From Sacculina carcini (lineage: Eukaryota > Arthropoda > Thecostraca > Sacculinidae): a stretch of 64,000 bases of DNA. This document shows positions 38,701-49,300 of this stretch, in pieces; position 1 is the first letter of the stretch, and the number at the start of each line of letters is the position of its first letter. Both the position numbers and the translations under genes were made by a program. Below the pieces are notes generated by a model, which saw nothing but the letters and a program-made list of their open reading frames with translations, was not told the DNA's origin and ran no database searches. The stretch is from positions 2,538,645 to 2,602,644 of the forward strand of contig OU696585.1 of NCBI GenBank assembly GCA_916048095.2. Reading direction: 5' to 3'.

Positions 38701-38803
38701 TTTCAAGCTGAACAAGGCTGGCAGTTTTAGACTCGTGGCCAACTTTGAATGTCGCCAGTTGATCGACATCGACGCCGGACGATCACTGAAAGTTTCCGAA
38801 TGA
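21724..38803 (+). CDS. Tg: Transglutaminase, copy 1 (complete, 14 exons)
   Basis: Protein-glutamine gamma-glutamyltransferase forms isopeptide crosslinks between glutamine and lysine side chains. Arthropod members act in clotting and cuticle. Exons: 21724-21745, 22679-22909, 23502-23632, 24743-24875, 30003-30229, 30830-31010, 31693-31808, 32846-32984, 34683-34854, 35347-35434, 36764-36940, 37496-37702, 38043-38185, 38662-38803. Phases close to 702 residues, normal for the family. The N-terminal beta-sandwich carries [18 protein letters not shown] and [10 protein letters not shown]. The core has Cys299 in YGQCWVFSA, His362 in [17 protein letters not shown] and Asp385 in VVDATPQE, spaced as in the family. 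Two beta-barrels follow. No signal peptide is seen. The start rests on a 22-bp first exon with a GTGAGA donor and matching phase, conserved in copy 2. Intron 4 holds a Ty3/gypsy element and intron 7 a hAT MITE. The gene is convergent with chitin synthase. Confidence 0.93.
23661..23870 (+). mobile_element. Second tRNA-derived SINE family, copy 1
   Basis: Box A-like TGGCTCAGTAGCTTAGAC and box B GGTTCGAATCC give a tRNA-like head. The tail ends in CAACAGCAACAACAACC. Duplicated at 48261. Confidence 0.7.
23915..24190 (+). mobile_element. LINE tail (I/R1/Jockey-like zinc region), duplication copy 1
   Basis: Encodes [40 protein letters not shown] and [10 protein letters not shown], the Cys/His tail of LINE ORF2. 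It follows a tRNA-derived SINE with a (CAA)n tail. The same sequence is at 48515 in copy 2. Confidence 0.75.
24470..24645 (+). repeat. Short repeat with (AATA)n tail
   Basis: CAGGCAAATCCAGTAGCATG start, ATAAATAAATAACAAT end. Also at 42715-42893 in a chitin synthase intron and at 49088-49262 (duplication copy 2). SINE-like, unclassified. Confidence 0.5.
24909..25112. mobile_element. MITE family E (GGCGCC termini), copy 1
   Basis: ATAGTGGCGCCAAGGAGG and CCTGGCGCCGCCTATGG ends. Counterpart at 49525-49730. A relative lies at 13205-13390 in NCAPG intron 3. Confidence 0.65.
25231..25491 (+). mobile_element. hAT MITE, 261 bp (family A)
   Basis: CAGTGGTTCTTGACC ... GTTAAGAACCACTG flanked by 8-bp duplications GTGTAGAC / GTGTAGAT, the target length of hAT elements. 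Identically placed at 49847-50107 in copy 2. Confidence 0.85.
25638..25842 (+). repeat. 5' LTR, Mag-type element copy 1
   Basis: 205 bp, TG...CA ends, TATAAAAG box near its 3' end. It matches the 5' LTR at 50254 better than its own 3' LTR. Confidence 0.9.
26055..27329 (+). pseudogene. Gag fused to RNase H by deletion (424-codon ORF)
   Basis: Residues 1 to about 315 are Gag: a glutamine-rich start, then [20 protein letters not shown], then two zinc knuckles ([14 protein letters not shown] and [14 protein letters not shown]). After KRSLKF the frame passes directly into the RNase H region ([30 protein letters not shown]), skipping protease and reverse transcriptase. The join is near 26990. It is open across the fusion, but it arose by deletion in a decayed element. 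Confidence 0.85.
27606..28892 (+). CDS. Retrotransposon integrase, Mag-type copy 1
   Basis: 428-codon ORF inside the LTR element. An HHCC zinc-binding region ([19 protein letters not shown]) is followed by a D,D,E core ([35 protein letters not shown]). The C-terminal part is Arg- and Ser-rich and stops just before the 3' LTR. Stops at about 27327 and in the stretch before 27606 separate it from the upstream ORF. It is almost identical to 53627-54913. Confidence 0.88.
   Translation: MMRFCREGWPPAASDTEEVKYYRNIAESLSVLNGVLLYGSRVVIPRDLRKAVLQILHIGHFGAQRMKQLARTAVYWPNIDRDIEEKCRSCESCAEHRNLPSKLTNHPWMLTEKPWSRLHVDHAINFLGHNWLVVTDAYTKYPCIHPTQSISTKTTTELLEQDFAHFGYPHTIVSDNATCFTGEEFGRWCSERGVTHLTGAPYHPSTNGAAERLIQTFKRAMRKSTLTPLLALQEFLMQFRRTPTTSGYSPSELLNGRQMRTLVDTLLPSPVHTAQRQQTALVKRQNQTVRLRSSGDPHQYNNGDPVYALYCGPRRDRDPRWVQAVVLKNTGSCTYVVKVLPRGPYWRRHVDQLRQRHVSPHDTEPGETCITESSGDSSEHTATTSEPVAEESPASTAAGSSDGGSLRLSQRTRQRRRYWPCEDYVFQS
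28900..29104 (+). repeat. 3' LTR, Mag-type element copy 1
   Basis: 205 bp, directly after the purine tract at 28891-28898. It shares with the 3' LTR at 54921 the variants (for example GGGCGACAAAC) that separate it from the 5' LTRs. Confidence 0.9.
31880..32137 (-). mobile_element. hAT MITE, family A, intact in copy 1
   Basis: Reverse orientation, flanked by TCCTATAC / TCCTATAA. It contains the empty target GAACC (32129-32133) of the LTR element that split the copy 2 counterpart. Confidence 0.85.
32396..32742. mobile_element. MITE family C (duplication copy 1)
   Basis: GCGGCGTAGATTTGTGTCGA start, GGGGGGTATATATACCCCCC hairpin near the other end. About 100 bp before transglutaminase exon 8. 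Confidence 0.65.
33090..33348 (+). mobile_element. 259-bp insertion resembling a solo LTR, copy 1 only
   Basis: TGTAGTTACT...CACACCACA, flanked by TTATG at 33085-33089 and 33349-33353. The homologous stretch in copy 2 has a single TTATG at 63874-63878. TG...CA ends and a 5-bp target duplication fit an LTR. The ends resemble those of the second Ty3/gypsy element (TGTAGTT, and TGTRGTGTGA on the reverse strand), but the body is not the same. Confidence 0.7.
33407..33661 (-). mobile_element. hAT MITE, family A, another locus
   Basis: CAGTGGTTCTGTGG ... GGTTGAGAACCACTG. A counterpart begins at 63932 and is cut by the window end. Confidence 0.75.
33800..34019. mobile_element. MITE family B with perfect 28-bp inverted repeats
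   Basis: The arms at 33800-33827 and 33992-34019 are exact reverse complements (GCTAAATGTGTAAGG... and its complement). In transglutaminase intron 8. Confidence 0.85.
34913..35142. mobile_element. MITE family D
   Basis: CAGTGGCGGATCCAGAG and its exact inverse CTCTGGATCCGCCAGTG form the ends. Flanks GCTGTAAA / CCTGCAAA suggest a worn 8-bp target duplication. Confidence 0.8.
35597..35852 (+). mobile_element. hAT MITE, family A, in transglutaminase intron 10
   Basis: TAGTGGTTTTTAACC ... GGTTGAGAACCACTG with GTGTAG on both sides. Confidence 0.7.
36229..36556 (+). mobile_element. tRNA-Val-derived SINE nested in a MITE
   Basis: Box A GTGTAGTGGTAGCACACCCG, anticodon CAC, box B GGTTCGAGACCC. It interrupts a hAT-like MITE whose halves lie at about 36165-36228 and 36557-36605, in transglutaminase intron 10. 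Confidence 0.85.
36941..37495. other. Transglutaminase intron 11, nothing recognised
   Basis: AT-rich. A minus-strand stretch (37000-37210) is open but matches no family I know. Confidence 0.4.
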
Positions 38804-39340
38804 GTCCCCAACGAAAATCGACCCTCACTGGTCCTCAGTGTTTGGACCTGTCGGACGGGACTAAACCATCCACCTAGAAATCTCGAGTATAAAGCTGAAA
38901 AACGTGTACGCATATCACTCTGCTTATGTCGTCTTATAACAGCCTACTGTGTAAACTTTGAATTCCTGTAACAAGACGAAACAGGTATATATTAAGCCGC
39001 AGCAGCAGATGAGACGAACGAAAAATTATATAATGATATAACACAACGTACAACTAATCCAACGCACAATAACCTCTCACACCACGCTAACACTCACAAA
39101 CAACCATCCCAACACACACCACCGACACAACTGCCCGATCTCACTGACACACACTTGCTCACATCCCTAAGCGATCAGAGTGCCAATCCACAACGCACAT
39201 ATTCTCACAATTCCTTTGAAGTTATATATAGAATAAATACAAATTTAACATCTACATCGCACTCTGTGAAATATCTATCTGTTTTATACTACATACTATA
39301 TATATTACGGTGGTAGCATTGATTTATGATGTCCTGATGG

Positions 39341-39346
39341 AATAAA
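39341..39346 (+). promoter_or_regulatory. Candidate polyadenylation signal, transglutaminase copy 1
   Basis: AATAAA, 540 bases after the stop at 38803. An alternative AATAAA lies at 39232-39237. The 38804-39537 interval is AT-rich with no other gene and is taken as the 3' UTR and spacer between two convergent genes. Confidence 0.4.
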
Positions 39347-39537
39347 AACAAAGCCTGCTTTCACGTGTCATATATTGTCATTCATTTCGGCATATCATCA
39401 ATATGCAAATTCACTACGTTCCAGCCACGTTCGCATTGAACGGTGCGAAACAAACGAAGACTTTCACACTTCAACAGCAGCGTTTCAATGTAAAATAGGA
39501 GAAAATCACAGTTTGCTGGTCCCGTTGCTTGAACGGA

Positions 39538-42500
39538 TCAGTGTTGATCCGTCGATTTGTCGACGGCCGGACTGCTAATGTGCTCGGAATCGACGTCAAA
39601 CGCCGGATTGCTGATGCCCCAGTCGGCGTGCGGTTGTTCAGCTGGCTGGAGTAGCTGCAATTTCACCTGCCCGTCGGCTGGCGTTGACTTGAGGCAGCTC
39701 GAGACGGGCGTGCTGTTGTTCCTGGCCGCGCCGGGCGGGTTGAACACATCCTGCAGGTTTCGGGCTGCCGGGCTGTTGGTGGACATGGAGCCGGCCCGAG
39801 CTGCTCGCATCTGGCATAATAGCAATGTTTACCAATGTTGCATATTGCACATGACAGCTGCTCAGGGCCAATTTATCTCATGACAATTGATCACGAGTCA
39901 TCAGAGAAGAAAATTCACATGATAAATATGATAGCGACCATTATAGTGATGCTAATTCGAATATAAATAATTCATACAATTATTATCACTATTATTAATA
40001 GTACCATTTTTATTATTAGTGTTATAAATGATTTTTTACGATGGGGCGCGTACCTTGCGAGCGATGGGGTTGGTTGCACCGAGCGTTTCCACCGGTTTCA
40101 TTGGCCTTCTCTGTTGCATGACTGTCTGTCGTTGTCGCAACACTCTCAGTGCATCCTCGCGCACACTCGGCTTGCGAATGTTGCCCAATATCGGCGTGCC
40201 AACTGGATAAAACACGTGGGTGCATTAGTGCTGCCGTTTGAAGAATTTGCCGTCTGCCGTTTCAGCCGGCAATTGTAAAAAATATCGAATTAATAAATTA
40301 TGCGTCAACTGATTTCAACGATGTTTGGATTAATTAATAGAAATTCAACTGTTTTGTCTTATTGTTCAATTACTAAAAGTATTTTGAAATAGACTAACCC
40401 GTTTTGCTTGCTATATATTCTTAGCTTAGCACAGCCTTAAGGAATCTGAAGGAAGTACTGGAAATTGCCGAATCGTGTGAACAATCACTTATAGTGTTGT
40501 ATAGATATCTCTTTACTTTGTACTTTTATCAAATGGAAAATAACGGAATTAGTCAAATACCGAAGAACGATAATATCAAGTAGGCTGCATCGAACCTTCG
40601 TTGATGTTGGTGCTGAGTCTCTGGAAGCGCTTGCGGAAGGCCACGTCCAGAGTGCCGATGGCCTGCGGCTTCTGCTGCTGGTTGACCAAGTTCTTGATGG
40701 TCTTGCGGCGAGCGAGCCGGTTGGTGCCGTCCTCGGAACTCTCTTCCGGCAAGTCGCCGTCTTCACGAAGACGTTGCAGATTCTTGACAATGTCGACCGC
40801 GTTCTTGCGCAGCATCTCCTCGGGGGATTCCTTTTTCTACAGCAACGACAACGAAGAGAAGCACATTACATTCACTCATTTCACGACAGCGTATATCCTT
40901 ATAATTCGGCATTTCAGTATTAGAACATCACATACAAAATCAGTCACTAAATCTGTTGAAGCAATGCTCGAAAACCGAGCATAGTCCAGAAAACATGAAA
41001 TTTATACGTTCATAAATGAACATAAAAATCAATGTCTGAGTAAAACGATGAAGCTAACAGTTTCTCTATCAACGAACTCACATTACGAATCTATACACTG
41101 CGAAGTGGAGAAATTGGACGTGATCAACGTGAATAATGTAAACGTACGTTTTTCGTGCAGCACTCCAAGTCCACGTACGCCAAGATGTGCGATAATGTTC
41201 CGAATCGATGGAACAGCATGGCGACAAATTGAATGACAATAATGAGTCCAAAGAAGAAGACAAACACGAGACCGATGGGTTCCATGTGCAAATACTCCTT
41301 CTGAATGATCACCTGTCAGACGGTACAACACAGACAAATATATATTAACAAATATGAGATATGTGCATTTTTTGTGCGATTTCGAGTCATAAACTGGCAG
41401 CCGATATTTTTTACTCTTAAAGGCGCCATTGAAAATATAATTCCACTTTGCTTTGTCACAATAGGAAATTTTCCTATGGAAATTAATTCTTTCAACTTCT
41501 GTCTTCAAGAATTACAATTATTCAACTTTATTTCTTGAAAATATGAAATTACACTTTATGATCTCACCTCGCCCGTTTCTGGAATCAGTGTGATGTTGGA
41601 TTTGACGCCCAATGGCCAGTCGATGTGCAGGTTGTCCTTGTTGAGCTGCATCAGGAATACGATGAGGATGAACAGGGCGTTGCACATGAAGAAGAAAAAG
41701 ACAGACTGGTTCCTCAGCTCGGCCAAATCTCGAGCGATGCGCTCCTTCTCTGCCTTGTCTTCGTCTATTGGCCACAGGTACTGCTTAATCAGATCCTTCC
41801 AGAATTGGATCTCGTTGGGCGGCAAATAATCGACCTTTCCTCGCTTCAACGACTTGTCCTCAATCCACAGCGGATTTTTTAGCTGATCTCTCGGCTCTCT
41901 CACCTCTGTAACAATCCAATTGAGTACCGTTAGCCTACTTCATTTGCCAAAGCTAAACAACAACAAGGGTACACAATGCACATCCAATTTATGTGCATTT
42001 TCAATTTTTCATCCAAATGCCGTTTTAATTCATCCAATTTATACACATCCATCCCATTAATGCCGAGAATTTCGAAATGTTAATTTTTTCGATTCTCAAT
42101 ATAATTAATATTGGATTTTTAATATAAACTTTATGGTATATTAATTATTAACCAAATTATGATGGTGTGATCGATGATTCCAAGAGATTTCGATACGCAT
42201 GAATAAAAAATGTTGAAATAAATTTTACATTTCACCGTAATAATGCGAAAATCACCCACCGTCTGTTGAGTCCGTATCTTTGTCCGTGCACGTGTCGTTA
42301 TCCTCTTCCGGTATGCCAACGATGACGTCATTGGCTTGCGTGGAGCTGCGGCTAGCCATCCTCCTACGTCCGCCCCTGCACGCGTTGCGGCCATCCCATA
42401 CAACCACCAGCCAAATATGTAAATTGATTAATTAATTAATAAGTAACCGAATGAATTTTGTGAATATGTGTGCCTGCACTGTTGGATGACGTCATTATCG

Positions 42501-43425
42501 ACGAACAACAATACCTGATCAAGAGCGGATAAAGCTATTTGCTAGTCATCTACCATCTAACAACACTTGCACCTGTGCAAACTTGACTCTCATTTATTAT
42601 TTTATATTTTCGCCTTTTTTCCGGTATATTCTATCTGTGTCCATATTATCGTCTTCTTCAACTTAACGCGCCTGTGCGCAAATCCGTACATTATTAGTAT
42701 TATTATTGATTACAGGCAAATCCAGTAGCATGGGGGAAGATTGCAAGTGCACTATTACCATCCTGCGGTGGCCCCCCATGTGTACTGGAAGTGTCCCCAA
42801 AGATTCAGAGAGAACAAGATCTCGAAAAGAAAATAATTCCAGGAAGAGAGTTGGAAGAGAAAACAATAAATAAATAACAATAAATAACAAAGTACAGATC
42901 CGTACTTACCCGTCGATGGAATCAATTTTCTTGTTCAAGACTTCGAGGGAATCGGCGATTCGCTTGATCTGTTCCCTTTCGTTCACTTGTTTGGTGTATG
43001 TACAGCACATGATGCGGAACAAGTTTGCAAAGGAAAACTCGATCGAACCCTCTTCATCATCTCCTTTAGCATTGTGCAAATAGCCAAGAATTCCCCCCGG
43101 CTTTTTCTTGGCTTCTTCGGCAGCTTTGCGCTCCTCCTCCAGCTCCTGAACGAAAAATGCAAAGCAAACTTAGAAAGGACTCATAGTCAGTTGAATGGAA
43201 GATCAAATAAAATCCGCACACGCAGTCGTCTTTGTGATTTTTCTTGTTGTGCTATTAAAAATCCCATCATAGCAATTAGAGTAGGTCACCTTTTTGGTCT
43301 TCTTGGCCAGGACTTCACGTGTTCCCCACGTGACGTTGTTGAGATTGATGATCGAGTAGAGAATGAGCAACAGGTACATGGACGGAATGGCCAGCAGGTA
43401 TATGAGCCGGGAAACAGACACTTCA
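39538..43425 (-). CDS. CHS: Chitin synthase, C-terminal part only (8 exons)
   Basis: Chitin synthase is a plasma-membrane glycosyltransferase polymerising GlcNAc. Only the region after the catalytic domain is present. Exons in coding order: about 43425-43290, 43145-42910, 42363-42260, 41905-41568, 41312-41148, 40836-40596, 40202-40054, 39810-39538. All junction phases from 43290 onward agree, giving roughly 545 residues. Diagnostic stretches are IPSMYLLLILYSIINLNNVT and WGTREV, EEGSIEFSFANLFRIMCCTY, EIQFWKDLIKQYLWPIDEDK, VFFFFMCNALFILIVFLMQL, LHIDWPLGVKSNIT, MEPIGLVFVFFFGLIIVIQF and IGTLDVAFRKRFQRL. They show three membrane helices and a cytoplasmic tail. The QRRW and EDD catalytic regions are absent, and the expected upstream exons are not found before transglutaminase copy 2 begins at 44.4 kb. 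Exon 1 also seems to need a one-base shift near 43407. It could be a 5'-truncated duplicate, or a gene with a very long intron. Confidence 0.85.
42715..42893 (+). repeat. Short repeat with (AATA)n tail in chitin synthase intron
   Basis: Same family as 24470-24645 but more diverged; begins CAGGCAAATCCAGTAGCATG, ends AATAAATAAATAACAATAAA. Confidence 0.5.
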
Positions 43426-43776
43426 GCTCAGGCAAACTTCCGTTGCCTATAGATGCTACAAGGTGAAATTCAAGATCCTGCGTGTACATTTTTATGATAT
43501 TATTTTTATCTTATTTAAATATTTACAAAACTCTTGGTAAGTGGTACTAATATATGTTTAACTATGTACTAAATAGCATGTACTAATTGTTTTATCTCAA
43601 TTGATGTTTTCCGTTTTTCGCGCTTGTGTTTTACCGGCGCTATAGCAAATACACGTTGTTGTCGTTGTTGTTGTACAATCCTTTTTATGATTTGTGTGTG
43701 CAAAGTGTAAAAAACCAAATAAACAAAAAAAAAATGTTTTTTGGTTTTTTCTAAGAAACAAAAAAACTATGTTTTT

Positions 43777-44031
43777 TGTCTCGTACTCAATGAAAATCTA
43801 TCTTACATATACGCCTACGCCTATTATTATTAGTATTATACGCCTGGTCAGGGTTTGAAAAAACCGGGTTTAAAAAAAAACAAAAAAACATGTTTTTTAG
43901 AAAAAACCAAAAAACATAGTTTTTTTGTTTTTTTTTAAACCCGGTTTTTTCAAACCCTGACCAGGCGTATAATACTAATAATAATAGGCGTAGGCGTATA
44001 TGTAAGATAGATTTTCATTGAGTACGAGACA
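43777..44031. repeat. Perfect palindrome, 113-bp arms, 29-nt loop
   Basis: 43777-43889 is the exact reverse complement of 43919-44031 (outer ends TGTCTCGTACTC / GAGTACGAGACA). The loop (43890-43918) plus the inner arm is itself an inverted, imperfect repeat of 43733-43775. It lies between the chitin synthase fragment and the start of duplication copy 2. Confidence 0.95.
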
Positions 44032-44206
44032 CCGGGAACAATTCACAATAACATTTACACGCACAAAGGCAAAAAATTTGAGTTTTTTCCACAACGGAAA
44101 AAAATTATGGAATCAATTATCGGCGTCACTGAAGACAATACGAAGGATGTCAGAATTCAAAAAAACAACTGTACAGTCATTATATAAGACAATATTAAAT
44201 TGAGAT
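44032..44206 (+). mobile_element. LINE tail beside the palindrome
   Basis: Encodes EQFTITFTRTKAKNLSFFHN and GKKLWNQLSASLKTI up to a stop at 44203, resembling a LINE reverse transcriptase C-terminus (KxWNxLP motif). It begins exactly where the right arm of the palindrome ends. Confidence 0.6.
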
Positions 44207-44639
44207 TGACATTGATGGGTCCTCACCGCCACCTTCTCGTATGAATCTTGTTTCCCTGTACATACGTGTTTCTTGTATTGTTTAAATGTTTTGTTTTTGA
44301 GGCAGCACAAGCCCTTAAAGCTTCTTATGCCTCGCCAATCACGAAAGTTTGTCATTATGTTTTCTGTTCCTTTCTGAATGGCAAAATACATTTGAAATGC
44401 CAAATTTTTATTTCGTTAAATCCTAGGGTTGACGCTGCTTCTTGTCTATAGTGCGACCCCGCACTCCCTAAAATGCCATAAACGATCCTGAATTTTTTAA
44501 TTTTGAATTAGAGTATTTTACAATTACCGTTTTATCAGGTGAACAATTTTCTGAGCTACAGTTGAATAAACTGTATTAGAACACGCAATATGCGTGTGTG
44601 TTGTGTTTGTGTGTCAATTTTGTATGTTAAGCTTGTGAG

Positions 44640-44863
44640 TCGGCAGAAGCGGCGCCAGGTTTTTCTGATGGGGGGGCTGAGGAGAGGCTACGATAAGCGA
44701 TGCGAGAGCTTGGCGAAATATGAGTAACCACAGTGGAATTGTTTACGGTCAGGATTTTCAGGGGGCTAAACAAAGATTTGGTATATTTTGACAAGGAGCT
44801 TCAACCCCTCTAAGCTCTCCCCCTCGGCACCGCCTCTGTGCCTCATGTTTGTAAAGGTTAAAT
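44640..44863. mobile_element. GGCGCC-ended repeat, copy 2
   Basis: Counterpart of 20046-20265. Confidence 0.55.
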
Positions 44864-44881
44864 TAAATATAAGTTAAATGC

Positions 44882-45158
44882 CTAAGTGACAGCTGCTACA
44901 CGGGAAGAAGTCGAAGCTTATGAACACACAGGCGTGCCCCGTGCAGCTCGCTGCCACCACAGAACCGACCCTCTCCACGCTATTACACCACGAGGACGAA
45001 AGACGTATTAGAGAGGGCCACCTCCCCAGAATGCATGACACAACACATGACTGATATCTGGTACCATTTACTGCTGGGTGGACAGGGGCTGTTGGATTAT
45101 AGATTCGCCCAAAGAAATTCTCCTCCGCCAGGTTTTGAACCACGGACCTTCCGCATAT
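44882..45158 (-). mobile_element. tRNA-Val-derived SINE, 5'-truncated (duplication copy 2)
   Basis: Same truncation point as 20283-20560, so the truncation predates the duplication. Confidence 0.8.
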
Positions 45159-46090
45159 ATATTCTGTATGAATATAATTCTTCTGTCGCTACAAATAAAT
45201 AGTTTCTACAAATAGCTACTCCGTGAAAACTCGAAACAGAGAAAAACAATAATGAAAATATTAGCACTAAAAGCATAATATAAATTATCAAATAAGACTG
45301 AAGACAGTATAGAATTAATCGAGAAATTAATCACGTTAGCATATCTGTCGTGTTATCTGATTAAGCAACACACGGCTATACGTTGATAGTTTGATGCAAT
45401 TGCTCAATTTTAACCAAAAATTGACTCATATTGTTGTTTTCATTGGCAAGCACACAAGGTATATTCAATAACACACACACACACACACACACATACACAC
45501 ACACGTGCGTGATACCGGTATATCACTATATGACCAGACTTTCCTTCACTGAATAACCATTTGCAGAAAATCACGTTATTTTATGTGTGTGTATGTGTGT
45601 GTGTGTGTGTGTGTGTTGCTTTTTGGAGCTTACATGCGTGCAGTGGGCGTTGTTTGTGCATTGTACGATCGCATGTCTGTATGTTCGTCTGTTGGCATGT
45701 GCATGTCCTCGTGTGTTCGCGTGTGTATGAGTGTGTGTATGTGTGTGTGTTTGTTTGTGTTTGTTTGTGCTTGTATACGCGATGGTGCTTTTTGTGTGCA
45801 ATCGTATGGCGCGATAATCCTTCTGGGTTGGTGCCTCTGCACAACGTTTTTGCTTTCATTTTACCCGAATTAAAAATAAAAAAATCGGCTGCAGGTGCGC
45901 ACCCAGTCAAATTTTGTACGGGGAACAGGAAAAGTTGCCATACCATCTATGAACACTCCAAATATACACGCATCCCGATTGAACATTCCGAGTCCATATT
46001 GAGCACGCCACTGGCATTCGACGCCTATTTGCAACACTTCTATCGTTCGAAAAAATTCCCGAGTCACCGGACAGTCGAAAGACATACGCA

Positions 46091-46153
<63 letters not shown>

Positions 46154-46334
46154 ACACACACATACAGACACGGACAGACAGACTGACAGGATAGCCTTAA
46201 AACGTCCAGTGCCTAGGCCGATGTGGAGTCATTCCTTTCAAGGATCCCGTCTTTGAAGGCACTCGCGGTCTGTGAGCCAGCTGAAATCGACTTTCTAGTT
46301 GGAGTTCAACCTCGTCGGTTCCATTGAAGCCAGC

Positions 46335-49300
46335 ATGCTGCGATCAAGGACTAGCGGTGAGAAGACAAACATTCAGAAACATTCAGTTCGATAGGATGAT
46401 CGCAAAATTCAATAATTGCGGAGTGAATTGATTATGAAGCAGTAATCTACTCAAGTGAAGAAGAACAAAACTCAACTCTTTTTGTTCTTCTTCTTGACTC
46501 TCTTCTATATTTTCGAAAGATCTCTTAAGATTCCATAAGAAGACATTTACAAAGACCTGAAATCTTTATTATAAAGATCTCAACACTCTTCTTTTCATTT
46601 TCTATCCAAGTTTATATCTAACTATACTTTCCAGTTTTATGGGAAGGGTTGATTATGCTTGGCAAGGCGAGATATACTGTTTTTACATTAGCTTTTCTAG
46701 ACAAAATTCATTTAAACAAATGATAGTCATGTGTAATGATACCATCTTGTAATTCACCCAAATTAAAACGGCATTAGTACAGCAGCATCATTTTAACATT
46801 AGCGATTCGGCGGAACTGAAATCTTTCAGATAATGCTATCCGTTTCGAAAATCTATAGCCAAAAAAATTAATATTCACCTACACGCTTAGAGCACAATCC
46901 AACCACACTAACCAATCAACCCAACCATCAATCAGAACTCAGAACCCGAAAATATCCTAGCATGGTGTGGAGTGAAGTTTGCCCCGGTATGGAGTGAAGC
47001 TTGCAATGGGCATATATGTGTGTATTTGTATACTTTATATCCGAATTCTGTCATTGATTTTGATCTATTGTACATCAATCTTGTAACCTTTGTTATTCCT
47101 GTACTTAAATGTGTAGAATATACTACTAATAATCATGCGTTTTGATCATAACACCTTCGATATGTGATCAGGCTGAATACTGATGCGATAGAAGACATTT
47201 GAGTCAAGTTTCATAATCAGCAGCTCAATTTTAGTCAGAATTTGTTTTAAACCCTTTTGCGAGAAAAGTCTTTGTTGACCGGTGAGATTTTTCGCTAACA
47301 GATACCAGCGGGAATACGTCGGACGTTCTCCAGGTGCGTCGTGTCGACTTCTTGGTGGAGAAGAACGCCCAGAGACACCGCACCACCGACTATGATCTCA
47401 CTCGAGAAGGAGCGAGCGGAGAACTCGTTGAGCCTGTGTTGAGACGCGGAGGAACGTTCTCCTTGGTTGTTTACACCAAGAATCGATCGTTCGATTCCAA
47501 AGAGGATCGTCTCTTCCTCACGATGTCGTTTGGTAATTACAAAGTCATATCGAGTCAATGGTCGAAAATGTTTGATTTTTTTAAAGAACATCGACCGCCT
47601 GGTGATAGTGTTCAATATTTAGAGTAACACTCAAAAACCAACCTGAATTACTTTAAGAAGCAATATTTCAATAATTCAACTTCGTGTTGTATCTGAGCGA
47701 ATTACATATACGTGTGCACGCATTTAAAATCATGTTTATTCGTGTTTCTATGAACACTTACTCAACTTTTACTTAAAATGTTTTCCAGTTAACCACTAAT
47801 GATTAATAGAAAAGCAAATATACATAATTTTCAACAGCAATGTGCATAGCCAATGCAATGTTTCGAAATCATTTTTACTTATTCTATTTCTTGTTGGTTT
47901 TGCTAGTATTTTATGTTAAGCTTTTCGGATTATCTGATGTTTTAGAGACCAATGTCACTTAATAATATAATTACAATACTATTACTATTATTATTATCAT
48001 TTTTCCAGTAATATATTTATATTATTATTATTAGCGGTTGGTTAGAATTAGCAAGTTGTTTGGCTTTGTGAAGCCTGAGTTTTGTTTTGCGTTTGATACA
48101 GGCGAAAGACCACGAACTTCGTTGGGCACCGCTGTGAATTTGCGAGTGACAGATAGCGATTCGTTCAGAGGAGACAATAACTACTGGGATGTGCGCATGC
48201 AAAGCAAAACGGCCGATTCTTTCGTATTAGAGGTAAAATAACACCGTTGATTACCAGCTCCCAAATGGCTCAGTAGCTTAGATTCTGAACTCTCGTGTGG
48301 CAGAGGTTCGCGGTTCGAATCCTGGCCCGGGTTCGTTCATCAACACCTCCGCTTGAGTCTACCGGGAGTCACCACTGTAGATGGGCGCACAGTGGGGGGC
48401 GCCATATAGTCTCAACTGGCTGGTGCGCGCTTAAGACGCCAACAACAACAACAACAGTTGCTCTCCTACGAAGATACCCACCGGACACACACAAATCATA
48501 AAACACACCCACACGCGAAAACAAGGTGCATCTGGCCAGGTTGAGATTGGGTCATCATCCTGCCCTTCTGTCACATCAGAAAAGGTTGAATGACTCAATC
48601 TATGACACCTGTCCATATTGCAATTCAGCACCACACACCACCACACACATCATGCAACACTGCACAGCACACACACAACTCAGACACCAACACAAAATAA
48701 CATCCATCGGGGACCTGTGGAACAACCCGGTCACAGTGTCGTGTCTTTCCTCAGCAGCTCGAGGCTGCTCGGCCAGACAACCTGAGGAACATCAACAACA
48801 ACAACAACCGTTGTTTCTCTTCAAATTCTCAATGCCCTCTCTCGGAGCTAGGGACTTTTCACTTAGGGTACGTTTGGTGCCGCTTCCTTGCCGACTATCT
48901 TTTCCGTTTCTAACTAACCTAGCCTAAATAATCTAAGCCAACCCAACCTTACTTGACCTAACAAGAAAGAGGAAGACGGCCGGGACTGAAGCTAGACCAA
49001 ACGTACCGTAGGTCAAACGTCCCAACTCTGATCTTCTCTCTCCGTTTATTGTTGTTTTATTTGTATTATCATCTATTATTAATTTCAGGCAAATCCAGTA
49101 GCATGGGAAGAGTGCAAGCACTATTGCCACCCTGCGGTCACCCCATTAGTACCGGAAGCGCTCAAAAGATTTAAAGTGAAAAATAGTTCGAAAAGGAAAT
49201 AATTCTGAAAATATATAGAGTTCGAAAGGAAAAGAATAAATAAATAACAATAAACAATAAATCATCATCCGATAAAAAAATTTTTCAGTTTCACTAGTCT

